From Hyphomicrobiales bacterium (GTDB lineage: Bacteria > Pseudomonadota > Alphaproteobacteria > Rhizobiales > Rhizobiaceae): a DNA stretch of 64,000 bases. The DNA lies in the NCBI GenBank assembly GCA_900471605.1, contig UCEY01000045.1:108761-172760 (forward strand), read 5' to 3'. Made by a program: the position numbers and the translations under genes. The notes under the pieces were generated by a model. It ran no database searches. It was not told the origin of the DNA and was given only the letters and a program-made list of their open reading frames with translations. This document shows positions 9,578 to 18,352 of this stretch, in pieces (position 1 is the first letter of the stretch; every line of letters begins with the position of its first letter).

Positions 9578-9698
9578 GGTCTCGCTGTCCTGCTTTTTGA
9601 AGCAGTTAGGGGACAAGTCCTGAATCGGTGTCTCAGGCACTTCATCCCCAACATGGGGTTTTGAAAGGTTCCGATCCGCGCCCATCGCGGAAGGGATA

Positions 9699-9725
9699 GA
9701 CCCGCTGACTTTTGATCAGCGGGTC
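9699..9725 (-). terminator. Perfect 10-bp hairpin between rpsR and DUF2232
   Basis: GACCCGCTGA and TCAGCGGGTC form a perfect 10-bp stem with a seven-base loop, 14 bp past the rpsR stop. There is no long T tract on the minus strand, so it may be a partial terminator or an RNA processing/stability hairpin that lowers expression of the membrane protein relative to S6/S18. Confidence 0.6.
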
Positions 9726-9738
9726 CGGTATTCGAAAA

Positions 9739-9987
9739 TTACGCTACGACGTAGGGCAGCAGGCCGAGGAAGCGGGCGCGCTTGATCGCCTGGGCGAGTT
9801 CGCGCTGCTTCTTCTGGGAAACGGCCGTGATGCGCGACGGAACGATCTTGCCGCGCTCGGAAATGTAGCGCTGCAGGAGACGAACGTCCTTGTAGTCGAT
9901 CTTCGGCGCGTTCGCACCCGAGAACGGGCAGGTCTTGCGGCGGCGATGGAACGGACGGCGTGCCTGGGAGGAGGATGTGTCAGCCAT
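9739..9987 (-). CDS. rpsR: 30S ribosomal protein S18
   Basis: S18 forms a dimer with S6 on the platform of the 30S subunit. The 82-residue protein contains the family core IDYKDVRLLQRYISERGKIVPSRIT (cited from residue I30 on; core shown in part as DYKDVRLLQRYISERGK) and ends AIKRARFLGLLPYVVA, both typical of S18. It follows rpsF by 22 bp on the same strand with an AAGGAGAAAA ribosome-binding site. Confidence 0.98.
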   Translation of the reverse strand: MADTSSSQARRPFHRRRKTCPFSGANAPKIDYKDVRLLQRYISERGKIVPSRITAVSQKKQRELAQAIKRARFLGLLPYVVA

Positions 9988-10009
9988 GGTCTTTTCTCCT
10001 TAGCCTTTA

Positions 10010-10489
10010 TTACGCACGGTCTTCGCGCGGACGGCGCTCGAAGCCGCCTTCACGCGGACCACGGTCCGGACGGTCGCCGAAGCCGCCTTCGCGGCGCGGA
10101 GGACGGTCGCCGAATTCGCGGCGCGGGCCACGGTCGTCGCCATCGCGGCGCGGACGGTCGTCACGGTCGCGCTTCTGCATCATCGCCGACGGGCCTTCTT
10201 CATGCTTTTCGACGGCGATCGTCATGTAGCGAAGAATGTCTTCGTTGATGCGCATCTGGCGTTCCATCTCGTGCACGGCCGGAGCCGGTGCGTCGATGTC
10301 CATCAGCGCGTAATGAGCCTTGCGGTTCTTGGCGATGCGGTAGGTGAGGGACTTGAGGCCCCAGTTTTCAATGCGCCCGACCTTGCCGCCGTTAGCTTCG
10401 ATGACGCCCTTGTACTGTTCGACGAGGGCATCAACCTGCTGAGCGGACATATCCTGCCGGGCAAGGAATACGTGTTCGTAAAGAGCCAT
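10010..10489 (-). CDS. rpsF: 30S ribosomal protein S6 with an Arg/Asp/Gly-rich tail
   Basis: S6 binds the central domain of 16S rRNA together with S18. Residues 1-95 are canonical (MALYEHVFLARQDMS, then the LTYRIAKNRKAHYALMDID region). From about residue 100 the protein carries a low-complexity tail made of DRPRRDG, DRPPRREGGFG and DRGPREGGF units, giving 159 residues against 131 in E. coli. Rhizobial S6 proteins are known to have such tails. It opens the rpsF-rpsR-DUF2232-rplI cluster and is preceded by a leader of about 215 nt from the promoter at 10711-10738. Confidence 0.97.
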   Translation of the reverse strand: MALYEHVFLARQDMSAQQVDALVEQYKGVIEANGGKVGRIENWGLKSLTYRIAKNRKAHYALMDIDAPAPAVHEMERQMRINEDILRYMTIAVEKHEEGPSAMMQKRDRDDRPRRDGDDRGPRREFGDRPPRREGGFGDRPDRGPREGGFERRPREDRA

Positions 10490-10710
10490 GTAAGCTTTGC
10501 CTTTTCTTGCGGTTGTCTACCCGGACCTCGGCGGCTAAGCCTCAACGACTGCTCCTGAACGGGCGAACCCAGGCAAGAAAAGTGTTGTATCGAGACGGTC
10601 GAGAGCGGAGACACGGGAGGCTTGGACCCTGTGGTCCCTGCGGCTTCCTTTTGAGAAACCTGCCCTCCGTTCAGCCACCAGCCAGAAGACCGGGTGTTTC
10701 GAACAGCGCG

Positions 10711-10738
10711 CTTATACGGATTTTTGCAGCGATGGCAA
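10711..10738 (-). promoter_or_regulatory. Putative promoter of the rpsF ribosomal protein cluster
   Basis: On the minus strand TTGCCA (10733-10738) and TATAAG (10711-10716) are spaced by 16 bp. This is a good match to a sigma70-type promoter. It implies a start near 10704 and a 5' leader of roughly 215 nt before rpsF. The leader contains a small perfect hairpin GGACC-ACAG-GGTCC. I did not recognise the canonical S6:S18-binding leader motif in it. Confidence 0.6.
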
Positions 10739-10778
10739 GGGGAAGGTTCGAAATCCGGCGTTCGGCCCGTTCCCGGCC

Positions 10779-11156
10779 CTAGTCCGGGCTCCAGTCGCCG
10801 CCTGCCTCCTGGCTTCGGCTGATGCGGTAGCCGACGCTTTCGAGCAGTTGTTCGGCGTTCAGAAGCATCGCCGCGGTCACCAGTGTCGAATCCCTGATCG
10901 CTGCCCCCAGTCTCAACTGGTCGAGGGCGAGAAGATGGAGCCTGCGCACCGGCTGGTCGCCGGTTTCGAGCTTCCGCAACTCGTCCAGCGGCAGGTCCAG
11001 TTCCGAGGCAAGCTCCTTCTGCGTCAGTTTGAGTTGCTTTCGACGCCTTGCGAACTCTCTTCGGGGCAGAACGGATTGCATGGCTTCGGCGCGTCGCTCC
11101 GAATCTGGAGGTGCACCGATTAGCGGTCTTTTTGCGGGCCGGAGCAAGTTGCCCAT
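10779..11156 (-). CDS. Helix-turn-helix (Xre-like) protein
   Basis: This 125-residue protein contains a lambda-repressor-type helix-turn-helix around residues 33-85: EFARRRKQLKLTQKELASEL then DLPLDELRKLETG. The rest is not recognised, but RLHLLALDQLRLG suggests an extra helix. The frame could instead begin at the ATG at 11081 (MQSVLPRREFARRR), which would remove 25 non-conserved residues. Neither start has a strong ribosome-binding site. The gene stands alone between the aldo/keto reductase and the rpsF promoter. Its targets are unknown. Confidence 0.65.
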   Translation of the reverse strand: MGNLLRPAKRPLIGAPPDSERRAEAMQSVLPRREFARRRKQLKLTQKELASELDLPLDELRKLETGDQPVRRLHLLALDQLRLGAAIRDSTLVTAAMLLNAEQLLESVGYRISRSQEAGGDWSPD

Positions 11157-11216
11157 TGGAGGTAGACGGCTCCGGCCCTTGGGCGTCGCTGGAATGTCAC
11201 TCGTTAGAGCGGCACC

Positions 11217-12263
11217 TTAGAGCGGCATTGGATAGAGCCGGTGAACCTTGGCGATATCGGCGAACACGTCGTCCGACAGCGTCAGGTCGGCGGCCGCCAT
11301 GTCGTGCTTCAGCTGGGCCATCGACGTCGCGCCGATGATGGCCGCCGCCATGAACGGGCGCGACAGGCAGAAGGCGAGCGCCATCTGGGCAAGGTCGAGG
11401 CCGTGCTTGGCCGCGACCTCGATATAGGCCTTCACCGCCGGCTCCTGATAGGGTGTCAGGCGGCCGCCGAGATCCTTGTTGATCGTCGCGCGCGATCCTT
11501 CCGGCCTTGCGCCGTTCTGGTACTTGCCGGTCAGCAGGCCGGCGGCGAGCGGCGAATAGGCCATCAGCCCGACGCCCTCGTGATGGGCGACTTCGGCGAG
11601 GTCGAGATCGAAATGCCGGTAGAGGAGATTGTATTCGTTCTGTAGCGAGGCGATGCGCGGCAGGGCCTTCTTCTCGGACAGCCGCAGGTATTTCATGGCG
11701 CCCCAGGCGCTTTCGTTGGACAGGCCGACGGCGCGGACCTTGCCTTCCTTGACCAGGTCGCCCAGCGTTTCGAGGATTTCGGCGATTTCGGCAGCGGCCT
11801 TGTCGCGGTCCTGCGCCGAAACGTCGAAGGTCCAGGAGTTGCGGAAATGGAACGTGCCGCGGTTCGGCCAGTGGATCTGGTAGAGATCGAGATAATCGGT
11901 CTGCAGGCGCTTCAGGCTGGCATCGACCGCCTCGCGGATGGTGGCGGATTCGATGTCGCGCCCTTCGCGGATGTGCGGACGCCCGCCGCCGGCGATCTTC
12001 GTGGCGAGGATGAGGTCCTTGCGCTTGGCCGCGTTCTTCTTCAGCCAGGTGCCGATATATTCTTCGGTCCGGCCGTAGGTGGCGGGGCCGGCCGGAGTCG
12101 TCGGATAGAGTTCGGCAGTATCGAAGAAGTTGATGCCGTTCCCGAACGCGTAGTCCATCTGCTCATGGGCTTCGGCCTCCGTATTCTGGGTGCCCCAGGT
12201 CATGGTGCCAAGGCAGATTTCCGACACGGACAAGTCCGTGCGGCCGAGTTTCCTGTACTTCAT
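11217..12263 (-). CDS. Aldo/keto reductase, Tas-like
   Basis: An NADPH-dependent oxidoreductase of the aldo/keto reductase superfamily. The N-terminus MKYRKLGRTDLSVSEICLGT and the following TWGTQNTEAEAHEQMDYA resemble the E. coli Tas protein. The catalytic residues appear in order: Asp and Tyr in FFDTAELYP, Lys in LILATKI, and His in YQIHWP. The 348-residue length and the YGRTEEYIGTWLK insertion also fit Tas-type members. The physiological substrate cannot be told from sequence. It is divergent from fabD. Confidence 0.9.
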   Translation of the reverse strand: MKYRKLGRTDLSVSEICLGTMTWGTQNTEAEAHEQMDYAFGNGINFFDTAELYPTTPAGPATYGRTEEYIGTWLKKNAAKRKDLILATKIAGGGRPHIREGRDIESATIREAVDASLKRLQTDYLDLYQIHWPNRGTFHFRNSWTFDVSAQDRDKAAAEIAEILETLGDLVKEGKVRAVGLSNESAWGAMKYLRLSEKKALPRIASLQNEYNLLYRHFDLDLAEVAHHEGVGLMAYSPLAAGLLTGKYQNGARPEGSRATINKDLGGRLTPYQEPAVKAYIEVAAKHGLDLAQMALAFCLSRPFMAAAIIGATSMAQLKHDMAAADLTLSDDVFADIAKVHRLYPMPL

Positions 12264-12429
12264 CGAGATGGGATCCTGTCGTCAAAAAGTCGGCGGCACT
12301 CTAAGCGGGATTTGACGAAGCGCAAGGGGACAACAGGCCGGAAAAGGCCCGGAAAACCGCGCCGCCCTTGACTCTCCGGGCCGGAATGTGAATGGAGAGG
12401 GCAAAACATAAGGGAAGGAAATCATCCCC

Positions 12430-13377
12430 ATGAGCACTATCGCATTCACGTTCCCCGGCCAGGGCAGCCAGGCCGTCGGCATGGGCAAGGATCTGGCGGA
12501 AGCTTTCCCCGAAGCCCGCGCGGTCTTCGATGAAGTCGACGAGGCGCTCGGCCAGAAGCTTTCCGACATCATGTGGAACGGCCCGGAAGAAACGCTGACG
12601 CTGACCGCCAACGCGCAGCCGGCGCTGATGGCCGTCTCCGTTGCGGCGATCCGGGTGATGGAAGCGCGCGGCCTGAAGCTCGCCGACAAGGTTTCCTTCG
12701 TCGCCGGTCATTCGCTCGGCGAATATTCGGCGCTCTGTGCCGCCGGCACTTTTTCGCTGGCCGACACGGCGCGGCTCCTGCGCATCCGCGGCGATGCCAT
12801 GCAGTCGGCCGTTCCGGTCGGGCAGGGGGCGATGGCCGCGATCATCGGCCTCGAGCACGGTGACGTCGATGCGGTCTGCGCCGCTGCGCGCGATGCCGGC
12901 GTCTGCCAGATCGCCAACGACAATGGCGGCGGCCAGCTGGTCATTTCCGGCTCCAAGGCGGCCGTCGAAAAGGCCGCGGCGCTCGCGACCGAAAAGGGCG
13001 CCAAGCGCGCCATCATGCTGCCGGTTTCCGCACCCTTCCACAGCGACCTGATGGCGCCGGCCGCCGACGCCATGCGCCATGCGCTCGACAAGGTCGAGAA
13101 GAACAACCCGGTCGTGCCGGTGGTCGCCAACGTCCGCGCGGTGCCGGTCTACGACGCCGACGAGATCGCCACGCTGCTGGTCACCCAGGTAACCGGCCAG
13201 GTGCGCTGGCGCGAGACGGTGGAATGGTTCGGCGCCAATGGCGTGACCACCCTTTACGAGATCGGCTCGGGAAAAGTGCTGACCGGCCTTGCCCGCCGCA
13301 TCGACAAGAATATCTCCGGCATTGCCGTCAACACGCCGGCCGATATCGAAGCCGCGCTCACAGCCATTCTCGGCTGA
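12430..13377 (+). CDS. fabD: Malonyl-CoA:ACP transacylase
   Basis: FabD moves the malonyl group from CoA to acyl carrier protein, supplying the elongation unit for fatty acid synthesis. The 315-residue protein has the nucleophile Ser95 in VAGHSLGEYS, the catalytic His204 in APFHSDLM, and the oxyanion Gln in PGQGSQAVGMG. It is first in the cluster fabD-fabG-acpP-fabF. A GGAAGGAAAT ribosome-binding site precedes the ATG. A possible -35 (CTTGAC, near 12366) lies upstream. Confidence 0.97.
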   Translation: MSTIAFTFPGQGSQAVGMGKDLAEAFPEARAVFDEVDEALGQKLSDIMWNGPEETLTLTANAQPALMAVSVAAIRVMEARGLKLADKVSFVAGHSLGEYSALCAAGTFSLADTARLLRIRGDAMQSAVPVGQGAMAAIIGLEHGDVDAVCAAARDAGVCQIANDNGGGQLVISGSKAAVEKAAALATEKGAKRAIMLPVSAPFHSDLMAPAADAMRHALDKVEKNNPVVPVVANVRAVPVYDADEIATLLVTQVTGQVRWRETVEWFGANGVTTLYEIGSGKVLTGLARRIDKNISGIAVNTPADIEAALTAILG

Positions 13378-13405
13378 AACCAAAGACACGCGAAGGAACA
13401 CGATC

Positions 13406-14143
13406 ATGTTTGATTTGACCGGCCGCAAGGCATTGGTGACGGGCGCAACCGGCGGGCTCGGCGAAGAGATCGCCCGGATGCTGCACAAGCAGGGCGCCAC
13501 CGTCGGTCTGCACGGCACGCGCGTCGAGAAGCTCGAAGCTCTGGCCGCCGAGCTCGGCGACCGCGTCAAGATCTTCCCGGCCAATCTCTCCGATCGCGCC
13601 GAGGTCAAGGCGCTCGGCGAGAAGGCGGAGGCCGAGCTCGAAGGCGTCGACATCCTCGTCAACAACGCCGGCATCACCAAGGACGGCCTGTTCGTGCGCA
13701 TGAGCGACGAGGACTGGGATGCGGTGCTCGAAGTCAACCTCACGGCGGTCTTCCGCCTGACCCGCGAGCTTACTCATCCGATGATGCGCCGTCGTTACGG
13801 CCGCATCATCAACATCACCTCGGTGGTCGGCGTCACCGGCAATCCGGGGCAGACCAATTACTGCGCCTCCAAGGCCGGCATGATCGGTTTTTCCAAGTCG
13901 CTCGCCCAGGAAATCGCCACCCGCAACGTGACGGTCAACTGCGTCGCGCCGGGTTTCATCGACAGCGCCATGACCGGCAAGCTGAACGACAAGCAGAAGG
14001 AAGCGATCCTCGGCGCCATTCCGATGAAGCGCATGGGCGCCGGTTCGGACATCGCGTCTGCGGTTCTTTATCTCGCCTCCAGCGAGGCGGGTTACGTCAC
14101 CGGACAGACCCTGCATGTCAACGGCGGCATGGCGATGATCTGA
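13406..14143 (+). CDS. fabG: 3-oxoacyl-ACP reductase
   Basis: FabG is the NADPH-dependent short-chain dehydrogenase that reduces 3-ketoacyl-ACP. The 245-residue protein has the cofactor loop VTGATGGLGEEIA, the NNAG motif, and the catalytic triad Ser139, Tyr152 and Lys156 (NYCASKAG). The start at 13406 is preceded by GAAGGAACA and follows fabD by 28 bp. The frame is open further upstream inside fabD, but that part is out of family. Confidence 0.97.
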   Translation: MFDLTGRKALVTGATGGLGEEIARMLHKQGATVGLHGTRVEKLEALAAELGDRVKIFPANLSDRAEVKALGEKAEAELEGVDILVNNAGITKDGLFVRMSDEDWDAVLEVNLTAVFRLTRELTHPMMRRRYGRIINITSVVGVTGNPGQTNYCASKAGMIGFSKSLAQEIATRNVTVNCVAPGFIDSAMTGKLNDKQKEAILGAIPMKRMGAGSDIASAVLYLASSEAGYVTGQTLHVNGGMAMI

Positions 14144-14431
14144 TTGAGCCCAGGCATTGGAAAAACACGTTGCAATCGGTTGTTGGCAGCTGTGCAATGG
14201 AACAAATTCTGGCTTTGCTGAACACGGAAACCATGTTAAGCGGGCCATGACTGTGAATGGTCACCCTGAAATGCAGGCCGTCACATTGCGTGAAAGCGAT
14301 GAGACCGGAACCTGAAAAAGGGGAGAACGGGTTTGCCCGCATCGCCGCTGAACAAGCGGCGGTCGCAGGTTTTTAACAGGGTGCGGATGCCATTCGGGCA
14401 TTCGATAAAGACAAAGGTCGAGGAAACCGAC

Positions 14432-14668
14432 ATGAGCGATATCGCAGAACGCGTGAAGAAAATTGTTATTGACCACCTCGGCGTCGATGCCGACAAAGTC
14501 GTCGAAGGCGCAAGCTTCATCGACGATCTCGGTGCGGACTCGCTCGACACCGTCGAACTGGTCATGGCTTTCGAGGAAGAATTCGGCGTTGAAATCCCCG
14601 ACGACGCTGCGGATTCCATCCTGACCGTCGGCGACGCTGTGAAGTTCATCGAGAAGGCTCAGGCCTGA
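14432..14668 (+). CDS. acpP: Acyl carrier protein
   Basis: This 78-residue acidic protein carries acyl chains on a 4'-phosphopantetheine attached to Ser37 in GADSLDTVE. Sequence MSDIAERVKKIVIDHLGVDA is typical of AcpP. It is separated from fabG by 288 bp, so it probably has its own strong promoter, and it is followed by a terminator-like hairpin at 14712-14737. Confidence 0.98.
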   Translation: MSDIAERVKKIVIDHLGVDADKVVEGASFIDDLGADSLDTVELVMAFEEEFGVEIPDDAADSILTVGDAVKFIEKAQA

Positions 14669-14711
14669 TCGACCCGACATATAGGGGATGACGCCGCAAG
14701 GCAGATCCCGC

Positions 14712-14737
14712 AAACGGCCCGCTTGTTCGGGCCGTTT
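14712..14737 (+). terminator. Terminator-like hairpin after acpP
   Basis: AAACGGCCCG and CGGGCCGTTT form a perfect 10-bp stem around a six-base loop. The T run is only three bases. It likely stops most acpP transcripts and lets a fraction read into fabF, in line with the high level of acyl carrier protein needed. Confidence 0.75.
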
Positions 14738-14797
14738 CAGCAATTGGGGCCTGAACGCCCTGACATTGAGAAAAGAATATAGGGTAGGGCACTGGCG

Positions 14798-16060
14798 ATG
14801 AGACGGGTCGTTATCACCGGTACCGGCATGGTATCTCCTCTCGGATGTGGAACGGAAATCAGCTGGTCGCGTTTGCTGGCCGGCGAAAATTCCGCCCGCG
14901 TCGTCACTGAATTCGAGGTCGAAGACCTTCCCGCAAAGATCGCCTGCCGCATTCCTGTCGGCGACGGTTCCGATGGCACGTTCAACGTCGACCAGTGGAT
15001 GGAGCCGAAGGAACAGCGCAAGGTCGATCCCTTCATCATCTACGGCATGGCCGCCGCCGACATGGCGCTCGAAGATGCCGGCTGGCATCCGAAGACCGAC
15101 GAGGACCAGATCGCCACCGGCGTGCTGATCGGTTCGGGCATCGGCGGTCTCGAAGGCATTGTCGAGGCAGGCTACACGCTGCGCGACAAGGGCCCGCGCC
15201 GTATCTCGCCCTTCTTCATTCCCGGCCGCCTGATCAACCTGGTCTCCGGCCAGGTGTCGATCCGCCACAAGCTTCGCGGTCCAAACCACGCGGTCGTCAC
15301 CGCCTGTTCCACCGGCGCGCACGCGATCGGCGACGCGGCCCGGATGATCGCCTTCGGCGATGCCGAGGTGATGGTCGCCGGCGGCGCGGAATCGCCGATC
15401 TGCCGCATTTCGCTTGCCGGTTTTGCCGCCTGCAAGGCGCTGTCCACCCAGCACAACGACGATCCGCAGAAGGCCTCGCGCCCCTATGACCGCGACCGCG
15501 ACGGTTTCGTCATGGGCGAGGGCGCCGGCATCGTGGTTCTGGAGGAGCTGGAACATGCCAAGGCGCGCGGCGCCAAGATCTATGCGGAAGTGGTCGGCTA
15601 CGGACTTTCCGGCGACGCCTTCCACATCACCGCCCCGTCCGAAGACGGCGACGGCGCCTTCCGCTGCATGACGGCGGCGCTGAAGCGTGCCGGCATCGCG
15701 GCCTCCGAGATCGACTACATCAACGCCCACGGCACCTCGACCATGGCCGACACGATCGAGCTCGGCGCGGTCGAGCGCCTGGTCGGCAATGCTGCTTCGA
15801 GGATCTCGATGTCGTCGACCAAGTCGGCGATCGGCCATCTTCTCGGTGCCGCCGGTGCGGTCGAGGCGATCTTCTCGGCACTCGCCATCCGCGACAACAT
15901 CGCACCGCCGACGCTCAACCTCGACAATCCCGATGTCGAGACGGCGATCGACCTCGTGCCGCACACGGCGCGCAAGCGCGAGATCAATGTGGCGCTGTCG
16001 AACTCCTTCGGTTTCGGCGGCACCAACGCATCGCTCGTGCTGCGCCGCTACGACGCCTGA
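14798..16060 (+). CDS. fabF: 3-oxoacyl-ACP synthase II
   Basis: FabF condenses malonyl-ACP with acyl-ACP to elongate fatty acids. The 420-residue thiolase-fold protein has the active-site cysteine Cys170 in VVTACSTGAHA, and two histidines in INAHGTS and SAIGHLLGAAGAVE. It ends NSFGFGGTNASLVLRR, a family hallmark. A weak hairpin (CCCCGA/TCGGGG, 16069-16084) follows the stop. Confidence 0.97.
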   Translation: MRRVVITGTGMVSPLGCGTEISWSRLLAGENSARVVTEFEVEDLPAKIACRIPVGDGSDGTFNVDQWMEPKEQRKVDPFIIYGMAAADMALEDAGWHPKTDEDQIATGVLIGSGIGGLEGIVEAGYTLRDKGPRRISPFFIPGRLINLVSGQVSIRHKLRGPNHAVVTACSTGAHAIGDAARMIAFGDAEVMVAGGAESPICRISLAGFAACKALSTQHNDDPQKASRPYDRDRDGFVMGEGAGIVVLEELEHAKARGAKIYAEVVGYGLSGDAFHITAPSEDGDGAFRCMTAALKRAGIAASEIDYINAHGTSTMADTIELGAVERLVGNAASRISMSSTKSAIGHLLGAAGAVEAIFSALAIRDNIAPPTLNLDNPDVETAIDLVPHTARKREINVALSNSFGFGGTNASLVLRRYDA

Positions 16061-16234
16061 TCTTTAGGCCCCGATCTTTCGGGGTCTGATCGTTTCGGGC
16101 CTCGAAACACATGCCGGCTGGACTCGCGAGCCGGCTCGTATCATCTTCTGGACCTGTTTTTCGCCGCATTGGTTGGCCAAACAGCGGGTCGAAAGTCTTT
16201 GAGTCTGTGGGGGCGTTAACCCCGGGGGGCGCGG

Positions 16235-17428
16235 TTGAACGATACGAATCATGTCAGTGAACTGCCGCCCGGCAATGGCAGAGGGCCGATCATTCCGAAA
16301 TCACCGAACGAGGCGTTGAAGCCCGAACGCGTGCCGGAACCGCCCCGCCGTTCCAGGAAGGCGCGCAGCCAGCTCGTCATCTTCCTGAATTTCGTAATGA
16401 CCATGGTCGTGGTTCTCTGCGTGATCGGGATTGCCGGCTTCTACTACATGATCTCGGCTTTCCAGCAGCCCGGTCCGCTCGAAGCCAACACCCATTTCAT
16501 GGTCCGCCCCGGCAACGGGCTTTCGGAAATCGCCACCAATCTCGAACGCAACGGCATCATCTCCGATGCGCGCGTCTTCCGCTACGTGACCGCGACCTAC
16601 CTGCGCAAGGGCGACACGCTGAAGGCCGGCGAATACGAGATCAAGGCCCGTGCTTCGATGAAGGACGTGATGGGCGTGCTGGAGGAGGGCAAGTCGATCC
16701 TCTATTCGGTCGTGCTGCCGGAAGGCCTGACCGTGCGCCAGATGATGCTGCGGCTTGCCGAGGATACGGTGCTTGAAGGAGACCTGCCGTCCGAGCTCCC
16801 GGCCGAGGGAAGCCTGAGGCCCGATACCTACAAGTTCTCGCGTGGCAGCAAGCGCGCCGACATCATCCAGCAGATGCGCATCGCGCAGCAGAAGATGGTG
16901 GACCAGATCTGGGAACGCCGCGATCCGGACCTGCCGATCAAGACCAAGGAAGAATTCGTCGTGCTCGCCTCGATCGTCGAGAAGGAGACCGGCAAGGAAG
17001 ACGAGCGCGCCCATGTGGCCTCCGTCTTCATGAACCGCCTGCAGCGCGGCATGCGCCTGCAATCGGACCCGACGATCGTCTACGGCATCTTCGGCGGCGA
17101 GGGAAAACCCTCCGACCGGCCGATCTTCAAGTCCGACCTCGCCAAGCAGACGCCCTACAACACCTATCAGATAAAAGGCCTGCCGCCGACGCCGATCTCC
17201 AATCCCGGCCGTGCCGCGCTGCAGGCGGTGGCCAATCCCTGGCGGACCAAGGACCTCTATTTCGTGGCCGACGGCACCGGCGGGCATGTGTTCGCCGCGA
17301 CGCTCGAGGAACACAACGCCAATGTCCGCCGTTGGCGTAGAATGGAATCCGAGCGCGCCGCCAACCCCGAAGTGGTGGACGGCCAGCCGGATGGCGACGA
17401 AGCGGAAAAGCCGCCGAAGAGCAACTGA
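16235..17428 (+). CDS. mltG: Endolytic murein transglycosylase MltG
   Basis: MltG cuts nascent peptidoglycan strands and sets glycan chain length. The protein has a cytoplasmic N-terminus of about 45 residues, one membrane helix (VIFLNFVMTMVVVLCVIGI), a LysM-like region and the YceG catalytic domain, with the glutamate in LASIVEKETG and the SDPTIVYG motif. The start is a TTG at 16235 just after a GGGGGGC stretch. No in-frame ATG is available nearby, and the ATG at 16251 is out of frame. It follows fabF and precedes yicC, as in many Rhizobiales. Confidence 0.92.
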   Translation: MNDTNHVSELPPGNGRGPIIPKSPNEALKPERVPEPPRRSRKARSQLVIFLNFVMTMVVVLCVIGIAGFYYMISAFQQPGPLEANTHFMVRPGNGLSEIATNLERNGIISDARVFRYVTATYLRKGDTLKAGEYEIKARASMKDVMGVLEEGKSILYSVVLPEGLTVRQMMLRLAEDTVLEGDLPSELPAEGSLRPDTYKFSRGSKRADIIQQMRIAQQKMVDQIWERRDPDLPIKTKEEFVVLASIVEKETGKEDERAHVASVFMNRLQRGMRLQSDPTIVYGIFGGEGKPSDRPIFKSDLAKQTPYNTYQIKGLPPTPISNPGRAALQAVANPWRTKDLYFVADGTGGHVFAATLEEHNANVRRWRRMESERAANPEVVDGQPDGDEAEKPPKSN

Positions 17429-17461
17429 CCGCTTCCTGTTAAAGAGTATCTGGAGAGACCG

Positions 17462-18349
17462 ATGACCCTGCAGTCCATGACGGGTTTTGCCCGCAGCGAA
17501 GGCACCAGCGGGCGCAACCGCTATGCCTGGGAACTGCGCTCGGTGAACGGCAAGGGCCTCGATATCCGCCTGCGCCTGCCGGCCGGCCTCGAACGGCTGG
17601 AACCGGACGTCCGACGGCTGATCTCGGAAAAGTTTTCCCGCGGCAACCTGCAGGCCACCCTCAACCTGACCATCGCCGAGACCAAGGTGGAGGCGGTGCT
17701 GAACCGCGATGCGCTCGCCGCCGTGCTGGCCTTGCGCGAAGAGCTCGGCGACCTCGTCGACCCGTCGCCGCTCAGGCTCGACACGCTGATGGGCATTCGC
17801 GGCCTGGTCGATATCCGCGAGGCGGAAGAGGACGATGAGACGGTCGCCGCCCGCGACGCCGCGATCCTTTCAAGCCTCGACGAGGCGATCGGCCACCTGC
17901 AGCGGATGCGCGAAGGCGAAGGGGCGGCATTGGCAGTCGTGCTCAAGAGCCAGGTCGCCCGCATCGGTGAGCTTGCCGGGATCGTCGAAACCGATCCCTC
18001 CCGCACGCCCGAGGAGATCGCCCGCAAGCTCTCCTTCCAGCTCGCAGCACTTCTGCAGGAGGCGCCGACGCTCGATCGCGACCGGCTGCATGCGGAAGCG
18101 GCCCTTCTTGCCACCAAGGCGGACCTGCGCGAAGAGATCGACCGGCTGAAAGCGCATGTGGCGGCGGCCGGCGAACTGATCGACAAGGGCGGCCCGGCGG
18201 GGCGCCGGCTCGATTTCCTTGCACAGGAATTTAACCGGGAATCGAATACGATCTGTTCGAAGTCCAACTCGGCCGCGGTCACCGCCGCCGGCATCGAGTT
18301 GAAAGTCGTCATCGACCAGTTCCGCGAACAGGTCCAGAATCTGGAGTAA
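17462..18349 (+). CDS. yicC: YicC family endoribonuclease
   Basis: The 295-residue protein has the N-terminal YicC domain (MTLQSMTGFARSEG, ELRSVNGKGLDIRLRLP) and the C-terminal DUF1732 domain (GRRLDFLAQEFNRESNTICS, ending LKVVIDQFREQVQNLE). E. coli YicC is an endoribonuclease that affects small RNA stability. That role here is by homology only. It lies 33 bp after mltG and only 3 bp before gmk, a conserved pairing. Confidence 0.93.
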   Translation: MTLQSMTGFARSEGTSGRNRYAWELRSVNGKGLDIRLRLPAGLERLEPDVRRLISEKFSRGNLQATLNLTIAETKVEAVLNRDALAAVLALREELGDLVDPSPLRLDTLMGIRGLVDIREAEEDDETVAARDAAILSSLDEAIGHLQRMREGEGAALAVVLKSQVARIGELAGIVETDPSRTPEEIARKLSFQLAALLQEAPTLDRDRLHAEAALLATKADLREEIDRLKAHVAAAGELIDKGGPAGRRLDFLAQEFNRESNTICSKSNSAAVTAAGIELKVVIDQFREQVQNLE

Positions 18350-18352
18350 GAC

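Noticed and set aside
10490..10710. Canonical S6:S18-binding leader motif before rpsF
   Set aside because: I could not find the known motif by eye. Only a small GGACC/GGTCC hairpin is evident, so only the long leader is reported.
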